A DNA stretch of 64,000 bases from JABMOV01 sp964344305. Its GTDB lineage: Bacteria; Fidelibacterota; Marinisomatia; Marinisomatales; JABMOV01. The DNA is taken from positions 1 to 64,000 of the forward strand of contig CAYFMT010000016.1 of the NCBI GenBank assembly GCA_964344305.1, in the 5' to 3' direction. Positions 1-9,290 of this stretch are shown piece after piece. Made by a program: the position numbers and the translations under genes. A model generated the notes under the pieces. That model worked only from the letters and a program-made list of their open reading frames with translations, did not search any database and was not told where the DNA came from. Each line of letters begins with the position of its first letter. The first letter of the stretch is position 1.

Positions 1-725
<725 letters not shown>

Positions 726-817
726 TGTATTATACTTTTTGGTTGTTTGATTTCATTGACAAAAGAACCACGCATACCAAATTTTCAAATAACTATAATC
801 GCTCCGAGTAGAGCCCC

Positions 818-849
818 GAAAATTAGTGGGCTCAATTATCACCTGTCAA
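818..849 (-). promoter_or_regulatory. Putative rRNA promoter
   Basis: Read on the minus strand, a perfect TTGACA (849-844) is followed after 18 nt by TAATTTTC (825-818). This differs by one base from the TAnnTTTG -7 element known for Bacteroidota. Transcription would start near 811 and give a leader of about 85 nt before 16S. The rest of the 726-878 gap is AT-rich and shows no gene. The call rests on sequence match and position only. Confidence 0.5.
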
Positions 850-878
850 CATTTATTCAGAATATTTTTATCTTTTTT

Positions 879-1901
879 TTAGAATAGGGATAATTCAGGT
901 TCTGTATTAAGGAAAATCTCTTCAAGCCACTCGAGAGTAATATTCGAATTTATGTATTCAAGTACAGATAACTTGTTTGTCTCATTAACATTGTTATAAG
1001 AAGCCAGAATACTTCCTGTATATACGGCCACACCTAATCCTAACAACTCAAAATGTATGTGCGATATCCCTGCTGTTTTTACAGTCGATTGCAAATCCGA
1101 TGTTTCCTTATACGACCCAATACCCGGTACAACAGATCCATAGGAAAACTCATAGGATACATTTTCCGAGGATATATCTTCCGCCTTAAAAGCAAGCATA
1201 ACCGGGATTGCCACACCCATCATAGTCCCCATAGCAGACGTATAATCGCCCAGGTATACCCATCCTCCACCTGGAGCGATTGAGGATAATATTGTAATCC
1301 ACTTTTTCTTTCCTGATAATGACACTGCCATATCAATGTGATCCATCATCCTGCGAAGAAGAACAGAATAATATGTATCATTGAACCGGGCTTCAGCCGC
1401 CTGAAATGAAAGACGGGCCTCCTCCCAGTTCATTGCCCGAAACTCAACGAGCCCTCTTAGCGTCATGAGGTATGGATCTGTGGACTCTCTCACCATCTCA
1501 CGTACTTCATTGTCCCTGTTTAGAATAATCAATGAAATACCGGTTCGGTATGTGGCAATGTTAATAAGGGATGAATCCACAGAAGAGGATTCCAGAATTT
1601 TTCTATAATACTCAATGGCAAGTTCTGGCTGAGATGACTCTTCATAACAGCGTCCTACAAAATAGTATATGAGAGGCTCAATACTGTCTCCTGGATAGCG
1701 ATACAAGAATTGAAACAGGGACAGAATCGCCTGATCGTATTGCTCTTGATCATACAGGTGCGCTGACAACCCCACAAGTTCATTCTTCTGGGTCTGGGTA
1801 AAGTCTCGCCATCCCTTTTCAGTTTCAATGGATGACTGAGCAGTCTGACCCAGTACCAGAGCTGATATCAGTATGAGTATGATTCCTGGTCTTTTATGCA
1901 T
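879..1901 (-). CDS. Secreted/periplasmic TPR-like protein with C-terminal membrane-like segment
   Basis: The 340-aa protein starts with a signal peptide (MHKRPGIILILISALVLGQ). Residues 35-190 look like helical tetratricopeptide repeats, with YDQEQYDQAILSLFQFLYRYPGD and a later AIEYYRKILE unit. Around residue 205 a glycine-rich PGGGWVYLGDYTSA segment runs into a hydrophobic stretch, as in small membrane proteins with a PGxGqxYxGd motif. The function is unknown. TPR proteins like this often act as envelope scaffolds. The ATG directly follows a terminator hairpin (1902-1940) that contains the only G-rich stretch upstream, so its translation may be poor or structure-dependent. Confidence 0.7.
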   Translation of the reverse strand: MHKRPGIILILISALVLGQTAQSSIETEKGWRDFTQTQKNELVGLSAHLYDQEQYDQAILSLFQFLYRYPGDSIEPLIYYFVGRCYEESSQPELAIEYYRKILESSSVDSSLINIATYRTGISLIILNRDNEVREMVRESTDPYLMTLRGLVEFRAMNWEEARLSFQAAEARFNDTYYSVLLRRMMDHIDMAVSLSGKKKWITILSSIAPGGGWVYLGDYTSAMGTMMGVAIPVMLAFKAEDISSENVSYEFSYGSVVPGIGSYKETSDLQSTVKTAGISHIHFELLGLGVAVYTGSILASYNNVNETNKLSVLEYINSNITLEWLEEIFLNTEPELSLF

Positions 1902-1940
1902 AAAAAAATTCCCCCATCCACATGATGGATGGGGGAATTT
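1902..1940 (-). terminator. Rho-independent terminator of the gene ending at 1965
   Basis: A perfect 15-bp inverted repeat (1906-1920 and 1926-1940, 5-nt loop) rich in C/G is followed on the minus strand by seven T residues (1908-1902). The start codon of the next gene (1901) follows immediately. Confidence 0.88.
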
Positions 1941-1964
1941 AAAAGAATATATTCTCTAATTCAC

Positions 1965-2915
1965 CTATCGCAATAGAATCATTTTCTTTCGAGCAGTGAA
2001 GTCATCTGAACGTAATTCATAAAAGTATACGCCAGAAGCCACTGGATTCCTATACGTATCCTGAGCATTCCATTCTACTTCATATTTCCCAGCAGGAACA
2101 AAATCATTTACCAGCGATACTACCTGCTGTCCAATGATATTATAAATAGTGATGGTCACATCGCTTGCCTGCGGGATATCAAATGCAATGCTTGTTGTAG
2201 GGTTGAATGGGTTTGGATAATTCTGTGATAGATTATACTCTGTTGGTATACCAGGTTTCTCCACAACATCCAATTGCACATTCACTGCCTGTGGATTTGT
2301 AGTATCCGGGAAAGCACAAACAACATTCAATAGATCTGGTGCCAGGGATGTACCGGGGAGATTACAAGTTCCAATGCCAAAATTAATGACAGCCGGAAGG
2401 CTGCTCACACCATTAGGTACATGATAAGTTACGTATACCAGATCACCTTCTTCTCCGTTGCCTTCAGTTTGAGCTTGGGCAGTGCTGTATGCCATTACCT
2501 TTACATGATCGTCAATGGCGTTTGCAAGGAGGGTCATGGTGCGTGGAGTTCCATTTGGATCCGTAACATTTTCCAGTTTAGACCCTTTTGTAACAGAACC
2601 TGCTCCCTCATAAACCAGTTCATCTGTATCGGCATAAATATCAATCTCAATTCCACGAATTGGCTCATTATCTACGATGTTGACAGCCAGTGTCACGGTG
2701 GTATCATTTATAACCGCTAATTCACCTGCAAATTCAAGGCACGCACAGAGACCTGTGGCAATTTCCTGACCATAATTGGGGTTTGGTGACCCGTCCGGAA
2801 GCATGGTCCTTAAATCAACATGATAGGCTGTGTCAGCCGGGCAATCCATGGCTGATCCAAAAGCAAAGACCATCGAAAGAATGATTAGTGTTCTCATAAT
2901 TTTATTGTATTGCAT
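1965..2915 (-). CDS. T9SS cargo protein with cohesin-like domain
   Basis: The protein has 316 aa. The start at 2915 was chosen because GGGGAG lies 7-8 nt upstream and a signal peptide begins right after it (MQYNKIMRTLIILSMVFAFG). The frame is open to 2957 but that extension has no ribosome site. The middle (about residues 50-220) has the alternating pattern of a cohesin-like beta sandwich, including VNIVDNEPIRGIEIDIY and GDLVYVTYHV. The last 80 residues are a type A T9SS sorting domain: NYPNPFNPTTSIAFDIP, IYNIIGQQV, SGVYFYEL and a basic end KKMILLR. It is expected to cross the outer membrane by T9SS and be anchored or released. The ligand is unknown. Confidence 0.8.
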   Translation of the reverse strand: MQYNKIMRTLIILSMVFAFGSAMDCPADTAYHVDLRTMLPDGSPNPNYGQEIATGLCACLEFAGELAVINDTTVTLAVNIVDNEPIRGIEIDIYADTDELVYEGAGSVTKGSKLENVTDPNGTPRTMTLLANAIDDHVKVMAYSTAQAQTEGNGEEGDLVYVTYHVPNGVSSLPAVINFGIGTCNLPGTSLAPDLLNVVCAFPDTTNPQAVNVQLDVVEKPGIPTEYNLSQNYPNPFNPTTSIAFDIPQASDVTITIYNIIGQQVVSLVNDFVPAGKYEVEWNAQDTYRNPVASGVYFYELRSDDFTARKKMILLR

Positions 2916-2984
2916 TAATGACTCCCCACTAAGAAAAGTGATTTGGAAATTAATCATGAACCCCTGTAATTCAAATCCGTATTT

Positions 2985-5900
2985 TTATTTCACAAGTAGC
3001 ACTTTTTGTGTGCTGAAGTGCGTTTGTGTCTTGAATGTCACAAAGTAGATTCCTGACCCAACTGCATTACCGGAGTTTGATAATCCATCCCAGGTAACGC
3101 GGTAGACACCTTCATTGTATGGGTCATTTGTAAGAAGACGAATTTGCCTGCCTAAAATATCATAGATACTAATTCTAAGGTGGTCGCTCACCGGCAGGGT
3201 TATGGTAAATGACGTGCTGGGATTAAATGGGTTTGGTGTTGCATCACTGATGGAAAACTCCATGGGAACACCCACATCTTCTCCTGAATCAATGGATAAG
3301 TTGATATCGCGATATGATCCGGTTCTATAGGCATTTCCTCGGAACAGGTTCCAGTATGGTGCGGTTGCCCCAGCAGTGGTTTTTAGATCTACAACCTGCA
3401 GCCCTACCGAAGAACCGATAATGATCTCCAGGTCGTTATCCCCATCAATATCATCAATAATTGGTGTACTTTCCACGTTTCCACTGAACTGGATGGGCAT
3501 ATTCCCTTTGAGTGTCCCATCAAGTGCAAATGCCGTAATACCAGCATAGGTACCCATAACAATATCAGGTTCACCATCCCCATCAATATCACTCACTACA
3601 GGTGAAGAATATGTTAGCTGGTTAATATCCGTGGGAAAACCGGATACATAGGCATCTGATTCGACATCATAAGCATGAAGATTCTGGTCCAGACTGCCAA
3701 AGAGTATCTCAGGGTAGCCATCCTCATTAAAATCGTAAAATGAGGGACTGGATTTCACCATTCCACCAGACGAAATTTGTTTCAACATGGTACCATCGGC
3801 TCCAAGGATATATACACTCTGATCATCGCTTGCAGCAATGATCTCCAATGCTGCATCTCCCGTAACATTTGCTAGTGATGGAGGTGTGTTAATTCTGTTT
3901 CCTGTCGCGAAAGGAAAACCTGATTTTGCCTGACCGTCTGCTGTGTATACATGGATATTGTTGCCCCATGTACCCACGACGATCTCAACCTGTCCATCAT
4001 TATCTATATCATCGACAGCGGGGGCTGTAAGAATGGCTTCACTTAAAACTACTGGAAATCCATCCAGATCGGTACCATCATGATTAATGACATGTATCTT
4101 CCCGCTTTGTCCATTCTCAAATGTACCAAAGGCTATTTCTAATTCAGGATCTCCATCCATATTTGCAACTGCAGGTGCATCCATGATATATCCAGTAGCA
4201 ACATATACCAGGTCATGGGATCCATCGTGGTTGGTGACATACAGGTTACGATCCTTGGACCCGTAAATCAGTTCCAGATCGCCATCTCCCTGAACATCTG
4301 CCACCGCTGGTGAGGATCGGAGCTGGTTTCCAGTAGAATCAGGAAACCCTGCCAATAAATCTCCATCGGTATTCAATCCGTATAGTTTGTTGTCGTCGGC
4401 ACCAAAATAGATTTCCTTTTCTCCATCACCATTCAAGTCATGGACAATAGGAGATGTCTTGACACTGTTTGCTGTAAAAGGAAATCCAGCCTGGTTCAGG
4501 CTTAACTCGATAAGAATCGTTTCCTCATTTACGTAAGATCCTGATCCCGCTCCTGCATACATGGTCACAAGAAATTCAACATTTCCTGTCACGGCTTCAG
4601 AAGTAGAAGAAAACTGAAATGAATCAAAGAGAGTGAATGAGGAAGACCCGCCGGGAATGGTGGACGTGAATTCGATCATATTATCAAGGATAGTGATTCT
4701 GGGATCATCTGTGGACAGGACTGCAACCACGTCCGTGGCATCGGCCCATCCCTCTTCATTTCCAATGATAATTTTCGCATTTACCGTTTCACCAGGATTG
4801 AAGTTTCCGTCGCCATCTGTATCATTCTGCAGGTTAACACCATCCACATATAAACTTGGGAAAATACCACCAGCCAGTGCCTTGAATACATTCAGTCTAC
4901 CTGAACCCAGCATACCTGTCATGCTTTCTGTATGGCTTTGTGAATCGCTATAATTTCGAACTGTACAATCCCTGTCCATGTCATCGTAGTAGTCAGTATT
5001 ATCAATGATTTTTTGAATGACCCAATCCTGTGACTCATCCGGAAACATGGACCAAACAAGCGCTACAGCACCTGCAGTGATGGGAGAAGAAAATGAGGTA
5101 CCATACAAGTTACTATCGTATCCATTTGCACCATCAACAGAATACACAGATTCACCAGGGGCACCTAAATCAACAGTGGGGCCTGCTGTAGCCCAGCAAT
5201 TGAAATGATCGCCCTGACCGGTAGCCGTTACGGAAATGACATTATCATATCCACTGGGATAATGATCATCCAGATTCGTAACACCAAAATCCTGATTTCC
5301 ATTGCCTGCGGATGCTACCACAATCGATCCATATGTATTGTAGCAGGTATTGATCAGGTTTTGAGCAAAAGAGCTGAATTGGGTACTTCCCCAACTGCAA
5401 TTGATGACATCGGCTCCCTGTTGCCCTGCAGCCAGAAGTCCATCATATCCAAAATCGATGTACCCATTGCTGGTATGAGATGCCTTTATGGGCATGATTT
5501 TCACAGAAAAACCGACTGAAGCTATTCCAGTACCATTGTCAGTTACACCGGATACACATCCAGAAACACTGGTACCATGTCCGTCACCGGGAACACAATA
5601 GGGATCATTGTCTTCAGCACCCCCGGAAGTAGCAGCAACATCCCAACCAATAAAATTATCTATAAATCCATCTCCATCGTCATCTACCCCATTCATGTCA
5701 TCCGAGTCGAACTCCCATGAACCGCCATTATCTATGACTGTGACACCATCGCCATCTGCATCTTCACCCAGGTTATTCCATATATTGTTGATCAAATCAG
5801 AATGGGTCCAGTGCACACCATCATCTACAACAGCCACGACAATTTCTCTCGATGGATTGGTTCCTGGAATTTCACCGTTCTCAATATCCCACAGGTCCCA

Positions 5901-6329
5901 GGCATCATCTGCTTTAATATTTGGCAGTGCCCACTGTTGACCGAATTGTGGATCATTTGGAGTATACTCAGATCTTAGAATGGGCTTACGTTCTGCATTC
6001 AACAATCCCGTGGTTGAGTTGATAACTTGAATGATATTCTGAAGATCAACTCTGTCAGAGGAAAGGGTAATTTCATAAATCCTATTCAAATAGACGTCGC
6101 CATCCCTGTCACTCGGTTTTGCAGATGAAAGCCACGGATGAAAATCTCTGGCACCAATATTGATTAATGCCTGATTAATATCCGGGTTGTTGGTCCATGC
6201 ACCAGATTCACCAATAAATTGAAAATCTGTTAGCTGGTTATCGATATACACCAGGACGCGATCAGGATGGTATTCTGATGCTGACAGTATGGATAGAAAT
6301 AGGATGAATGATCCAAATAGATGCTTCAT
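2985..6329 (-). CDS. Secreted S8 subtilisin-like peptidase with FG-GAP repeats and T9SS domain
   Basis: The protein has 1114 aa from the ATG at 6329, where the signal peptide MKHLFGSFILFLSILSAS begins. The catalytic triad is visible: Asp169 in VVAVVDDGV, His251 in GDGHGTSVSG and Ser412 in YGTSFSSP. Asn343 in ASAGNGN is the likely oxyanion residue. Residues of about 620-1010 hold repeated FG-GAP/VCBS-like units with D-x-N/D-G-D-x-E-x-E/D-I signatures, which predicts a calcium-binding beta-propeller. The C-terminus is a type A T9SS domain (NPFNPSTSFTITLP, IYDILGRQI, GSGIYFVTF, KVLLVK). It is probably an extracellular protease for protein degradation, with the propeller binding substrate or surface. 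It sits among other cargo genes on the same strand. Confidence 0.93.
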   Translation of the reverse strand: MKHLFGSFILFLSILSASEYHPDRVLVYIDNQLTDFQFIGESGAWTNNPDINQALINIGARDFHPWLSSAKPSDRDGDVYLNRIYEITLSSDRVDLQNIIQVINSTTGLLNAERKPILRSEYTPNDPQFGQQWALPNIKADDAWDLWDIENGEIPGTNPSREIVVAVVDDGVHWTHSDLINNIWNNLGEDADGDGVTVIDNGGSWEFDSDDMNGVDDDGDGFIDNFIGWDVAATSGGAEDNDPYCVPGDGHGTSVSGCVSGVTDNGTGIASVGFSVKIMPIKASHTSNGYIDFGYDGLLAAGQQGADVINCSWGSTQFSSFAQNLINTCYNTYGSIVVASAGNGNQDFGVTNLDDHYPSGYDNVISVTATGQGDHFNCWATAGPTVDLGAPGESVYSVDGANGYDSNLYGTSFSSPITAGAVALVWSMFPDESQDWVIQKIIDNTDYYDDMDRDCTVRNYSDSQSHTESMTGMLGSGRLNVFKALAGGIFPSLYVDGVNLQNDTDGDGNFNPGETVNAKIIIGNEEGWADATDVVAVLSTDDPRITILDNMIEFTSTIPGGSSSFTLFDSFQFSSTSEAVTGNVEFLVTMYAGAGSGSYVNEETILIELSLNQAGFPFTANSVKTSPIVHDLNGDGEKEIYFGADDNKLYGLNTDGDLLAGFPDSTGNQLRSSPAVADVQGDGDLELIYGSKDRNLYVTNHDGSHDLVYVATGYIMDAPAVANMDGDPELEIAFGTFENGQSGKIHVINHDGTDLDGFPVVLSEAILTAPAVDDIDNDGQVEIVVGTWGNNIHVYTADGQAKSGFPFATGNRINTPPSLANVTGDAALEIIAASDDQSVYILGADGTMLKQISSGGMVKSSPSFYDFNEDGYPEILFGSLDQNLHAYDVESDAYVSGFPTDINQLTYSSPVVSDIDGDGEPDIVMGTYAGITAFALDGTLKGNMPIQFSGNVESTPIIDDIDGDNDLEIIIGSSVGLQVVDLKTTAGATAPYWNLFRGNAYRTGSYRDINLSIDSGEDVGVPMEFSISDATPNPFNPSTSFTITLPVSDHLRISIYDILGRQIRLLTNDPYNEGVYRVTWDGLSNSGNAVGSGIYFVTFKTQTHFSTQKVLLVK

Positions 6330-6351
6330 AGTCCCCACTCGAAAGGTTAAG

Positions 6352-6375
6352 TGCCCCGGGAGCAACCCCGGGGCA
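6352..6375 (-). terminator. GC-rich hairpin between cargo genes
   Basis: A perfect 9-bp stem TGCCCCGGG/CCCGGGGCA (6352-6360, 6367-6375) with a 6-nt loop lies between the stop at 6382 and the start at 6329. No T-run follows on the minus strand. It may be a weak terminator, a processing site or an mRNA-stabilising structure. Confidence 0.5.
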
Positions 6376-6381
6376 TTCGGA

Positions 6382-9195
6382 TTATTTCATTAAGACCAGT
6401 TTCTTCGTATCGGTAAAGCTCTTACCTGTCGATACTGATCTGGATTCAATTGTATAGAAATACATGCCTGAGGATAACTCAGATGCATTCAATTGGAAAC
6501 GATATTGACCAGGTGCCAAATCCCTGTTTATGAGGGTTTTCACCTCACGTCCTGTAATATCATACAATGAGAGCCTTGTGGCTGATAGTTCAGCAATATC
6601 AAACTCAATAGTCGTGACAGGATTAAATGGATTTGGATAGTTCTGCTTAAGGGCAAACGTCTCTGGTACATCCGGTGTCAGTTCATCATCAATTCCAACG
6701 GTGGCAGAATCCATATCTACCCTGATCATGATAGCGCCAGAGAAGTAGTTACTGAAGGGCTCCCATCCGGATCCCTGACCGATGTCCACATAACTGCGGG
6801 AACCATCAGAATCCGTGTCCACACCAATAGGCGGTGTTTGGGCTGTTTCCATCCAGCCTACATAGAAATCTCCATCAGAGACTGTCACATTGTAATCTGA
6901 AACATTTTTTTCATTCCATCCCTGTGCGAATTGAACGACCACGCCTGTAAGTAAAACAGTCCCGGGCATGCCATTGGCACCATCGTCGTCCCACACCTGT
7001 GCCAGAGCAATACCATTGCCTTCAACATAATATTTCACACGTACAAGTGAAGATGGATATGTGACAGGTGTGAACTTCACAGCAAGGACATTTCCGTCCG
7101 CAACGTTGAAACTGGTATTGGGATTATCATCATCATAAACGATTTCATATACAGTCTGTGCTTCGGGAATTGCACATTCAGCTGATGATGGTGCTCCCTC
7201 TGTCTCACCATACACCATGGTAATCTGGTAGCAATACTCAGTACCATTTTGCACAAAAACATCATGGTATGATGTTGAAGTTAAACCCTGTCCGTTAAAC
7301 ATTGGGTTGAATGCACCACCGTCTACGCTGCGGTATACATTGTATTCCACATCTGCACCACCTGTTGATGTCACTTCGCCACGAATGCCCCATTCTCCAT
7401 CGGGTAAACCGTTGGCAGCAGCCACATTGGCCCAGGTATCCCAGCCGCCTAGATTGGCCCATGATTGGGTACTTGGCGCAGAACTTTCATCCAGTGTTAC
7501 ACCAACGGTAGTTGATGCCTCTATGGCAAGAACGAAATCTCCTGCAAAAGTCCAATCCACTTCAACCTCGAGCCATTGGCCCGTTATGGTCGTGATGGCA
7601 GTTGAATAAAGTGCTGTTTCACTTGGTCCCTGTAACCCAACTTCGTAAGCATACAGTGTGGTGGCACCAGCATTATTACCACCAAAGATATAAGCACTGT
7701 TTAGCGTAACGGAATCCACACCAAATGGTGCATCAAAATGGGTACCCATAATAGCTGTCCCTGAGGTCATATTTATTTCATTTTCGAAATCACCGTCATC
7801 ATACTGAACAAGACCATTGAAATCTGCGCTTGGGTTTTCCCAGGTAACATCAATGACTGCATCTCCAGCTACTACATTCACATTTTGAACAGTTGGAACA
7901 GATTCTTCCAATAACACTGACCATACATGGAAATCATCTATGAATAGACCTCCACCATTGCCACCATCATCATTACCGTCTGCATCTCCACCAATTCTGA
8001 ATTTCACATTGGCTCCGGCATAATCTGTAATATCCAACTGGGCATTTCCATTAAATGGATCCCCAGGCATATAAGTTGCCCATCCAAGACCACCTGGACG
8101 GGTTATATCACCATAATCGTAAAATACCTGCTCCCATAGAAAATCCACACCACTTGCAGGGGTCATGGAAACCTGATCGTCTGCGTTGTCAAGGAATAAT
8201 TGAGTACCGTCTCCATCTTCAACGGTTACATCATCAATTCTGAATCCGGTAATAGTGGCGTCATCACCTGTGCTGTAAGAAGGATCTGAACCGAAACCAA
8301 ATCGGATAATAACATCCTGGCTTGCATAAGCTGCAAGATCAAATGTTACCAGATGCCAGTCCTGGTTTCCACCCCAACCGGCGGCCAGTTCCTGACAATC
8401 ATAATAATCAGGATCATTGTAAATCCATCCATAGCCATCTGTAAAATCATATGCATCATCACCAGTGAGCAAACTCCAAGTTGCACCACCATCCGTTGAA
8501 ATACGTACATTGGCCGCATCCCAGCCATTGGTACAGGTGCCACCCACAGATGCGCCTGCAGGATCTTCAATATCCCATTTCATCTGCGCTGTGAGCGTGC
8601 CCCCTGATGCAGGGATGGATATGGAAGGCGTATCCAGGAACTGTAGCCATGCATCATTGTATCCACCAATATCTGTATCTGCACACCACCATGAGTTGCC
8701 TGCGTAGGCATTGTCTGATGAGGCATGGAAAAAGAGTGGAAGATCGTCCAGGTTGGTGATGAATACAGCATAATAATCTTCTAGAAGGTTATCCCCGTCA
8801 CCATCAAAATCCGGCATGTCACACCAGAGGTCAAAGTTGAATTTGAGAATTTCATTGTCTGATGACAACTCGGGAAGCGTAATGGATGGAGAATACAGAT
8901 ATGTGGTCATACTGTAATTGTCATCATCATAATTAAAACTATGGGTCGGACTCGATGAAGAAACATCTGTAAGTACCCATCCTGTATCGGCTAACCACCC
9001 GGAAACATCGCCTTCAAAATCATCAAAGAAAATGGTTGTTGTATCAATTCGACTGTTAAAAACTCTTTCTACAGCTGGTGATTGATTATAAGCATTCAAG
9101 GATTGGAAAGCATCATCCGTAGCCGTTGTAGGTATCGGTTGTGCTGACCAGAGTAAACCAAGAAATACCAATAAAATAATCTGTTTTCGTTGCAT
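6382..9195 (-). CDS. Large T9SS cargo protein with jelly-roll and FN3-like domains
   Basis: The protein has 937 aa with a signal peptide (MQRKQIILLVFLGLLWSAQ). AGGGG stands about 10 nt before the ATG. Residues 50-340 contain two lectin/MAM-like jelly-roll modules, each with a FxDDFEGD..GW type start and the STDGGATWSLL motif seen near peptidase accessory domains. Around residues 430-460 and 625-690 there are fibronectin III-like strands (VPTVQNVNVVAGDAVIDVTW, VEYNVYRSVDGGAFN). The last 80 residues are a type A T9SS domain (NYPNPFNPVTTIEFDI, LYDITGREV, SSGMYFYTI, KKLVLMK). No catalytic domain is recognisable. It is probably an adhesive or carbohydrate-binding surface protein. Confidence 0.8.
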   Translation of the reverse strand: MQRKQIILLVFLGLLWSAQPIPTTATDDAFQSLNAYNQSPAVERVFNSRIDTTTIFFDDFEGDVSGWLADTGWVLTDVSSSSPTHSFNYDDDNYSMTTYLYSPSITLPELSSDNEILKFNFDLWCDMPDFDGDGDNLLEDYYAVFITNLDDLPLFFHASSDNAYAGNSWWCADTDIGGYNDAWLQFLDTPSISIPASGGTLTAQMKWDIEDPAGASVGGTCTNGWDAANVRISTDGGATWSLLTGDDAYDFTDGYGWIYNDPDYYDCQELAAGWGGNQDWHLVTFDLAAYASQDVIIRFGFGSDPSYSTGDDATITGFRIDDVTVEDGDGTQLFLDNADDQVSMTPASGVDFLWEQVFYDYGDITRPGGLGWATYMPGDPFNGNAQLDITDYAGANVKFRIGGDADGNDDGGNGGGLFIDDFHVWSVLLEESVPTVQNVNVVAGDAVIDVTWENPSADFNGLVQYDDGDFENEINMTSGTAIMGTHFDAPFGVDSVTLNSAYIFGGNNAGATTLYAYEVGLQGPSETALYSTAITTITGQWLEVEVDWTFAGDFVLAIEASTTVGVTLDESSAPSTQSWANLGGWDTWANVAAANGLPDGEWGIRGEVTSTGGADVEYNVYRSVDGGAFNPMFNGQGLTSTSYHDVFVQNGTEYCYQITMVYGETEGAPSSAECAIPEAQTVYEIVYDDDNPNTSFNVADGNVLAVKFTPVTYPSSLVRVKYYVEGNGIALAQVWDDDGANGMPGTVLLTGVVVQFAQGWNEKNVSDYNVTVSDGDFYVGWMETAQTPPIGVDTDSDGSRSYVDIGQGSGWEPFSNYFSGAIMIRVDMDSATVGIDDELTPDVPETFALKQNYPNPFNPVTTIEFDIAELSATRLSLYDITGREVKTLINRDLAPGQYRFQLNASELSSGMYFYTIESRSVSTGKSFTDTKKLVLMK

Positions 9196-9220
9196 GGGTT
9201 ATTCCCCTTACTTATGTTAT

Positions 9221-9262
9221 TAAAATGGATACGGCACCAATCTCAGTTGGTACCGTATCCAT
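9221..9262 (-). terminator. Rho-independent terminator of the gene ending at 9291
   Basis: The 16-bp inverted repeat ATGGATACGGcACCAA / TTGGTACCGTATCCAT (9225-9240, 9247-9262, one non-canonical pair) has a 6-nt loop. On the minus strand it is followed by a TTTTAATAA tract. Confidence 0.8.
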
Positions 9263-9290
9263 GTGAAACCTTTGAATGTCTGCCCCGGTC

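Noticed and set aside
811..833. GAGCCC/GGGCTC hairpin upstream of 16S
   Set aside because: It overlaps the proposed -7 element and has no T-run, so neither a terminator nor an antiterminator role is supported.
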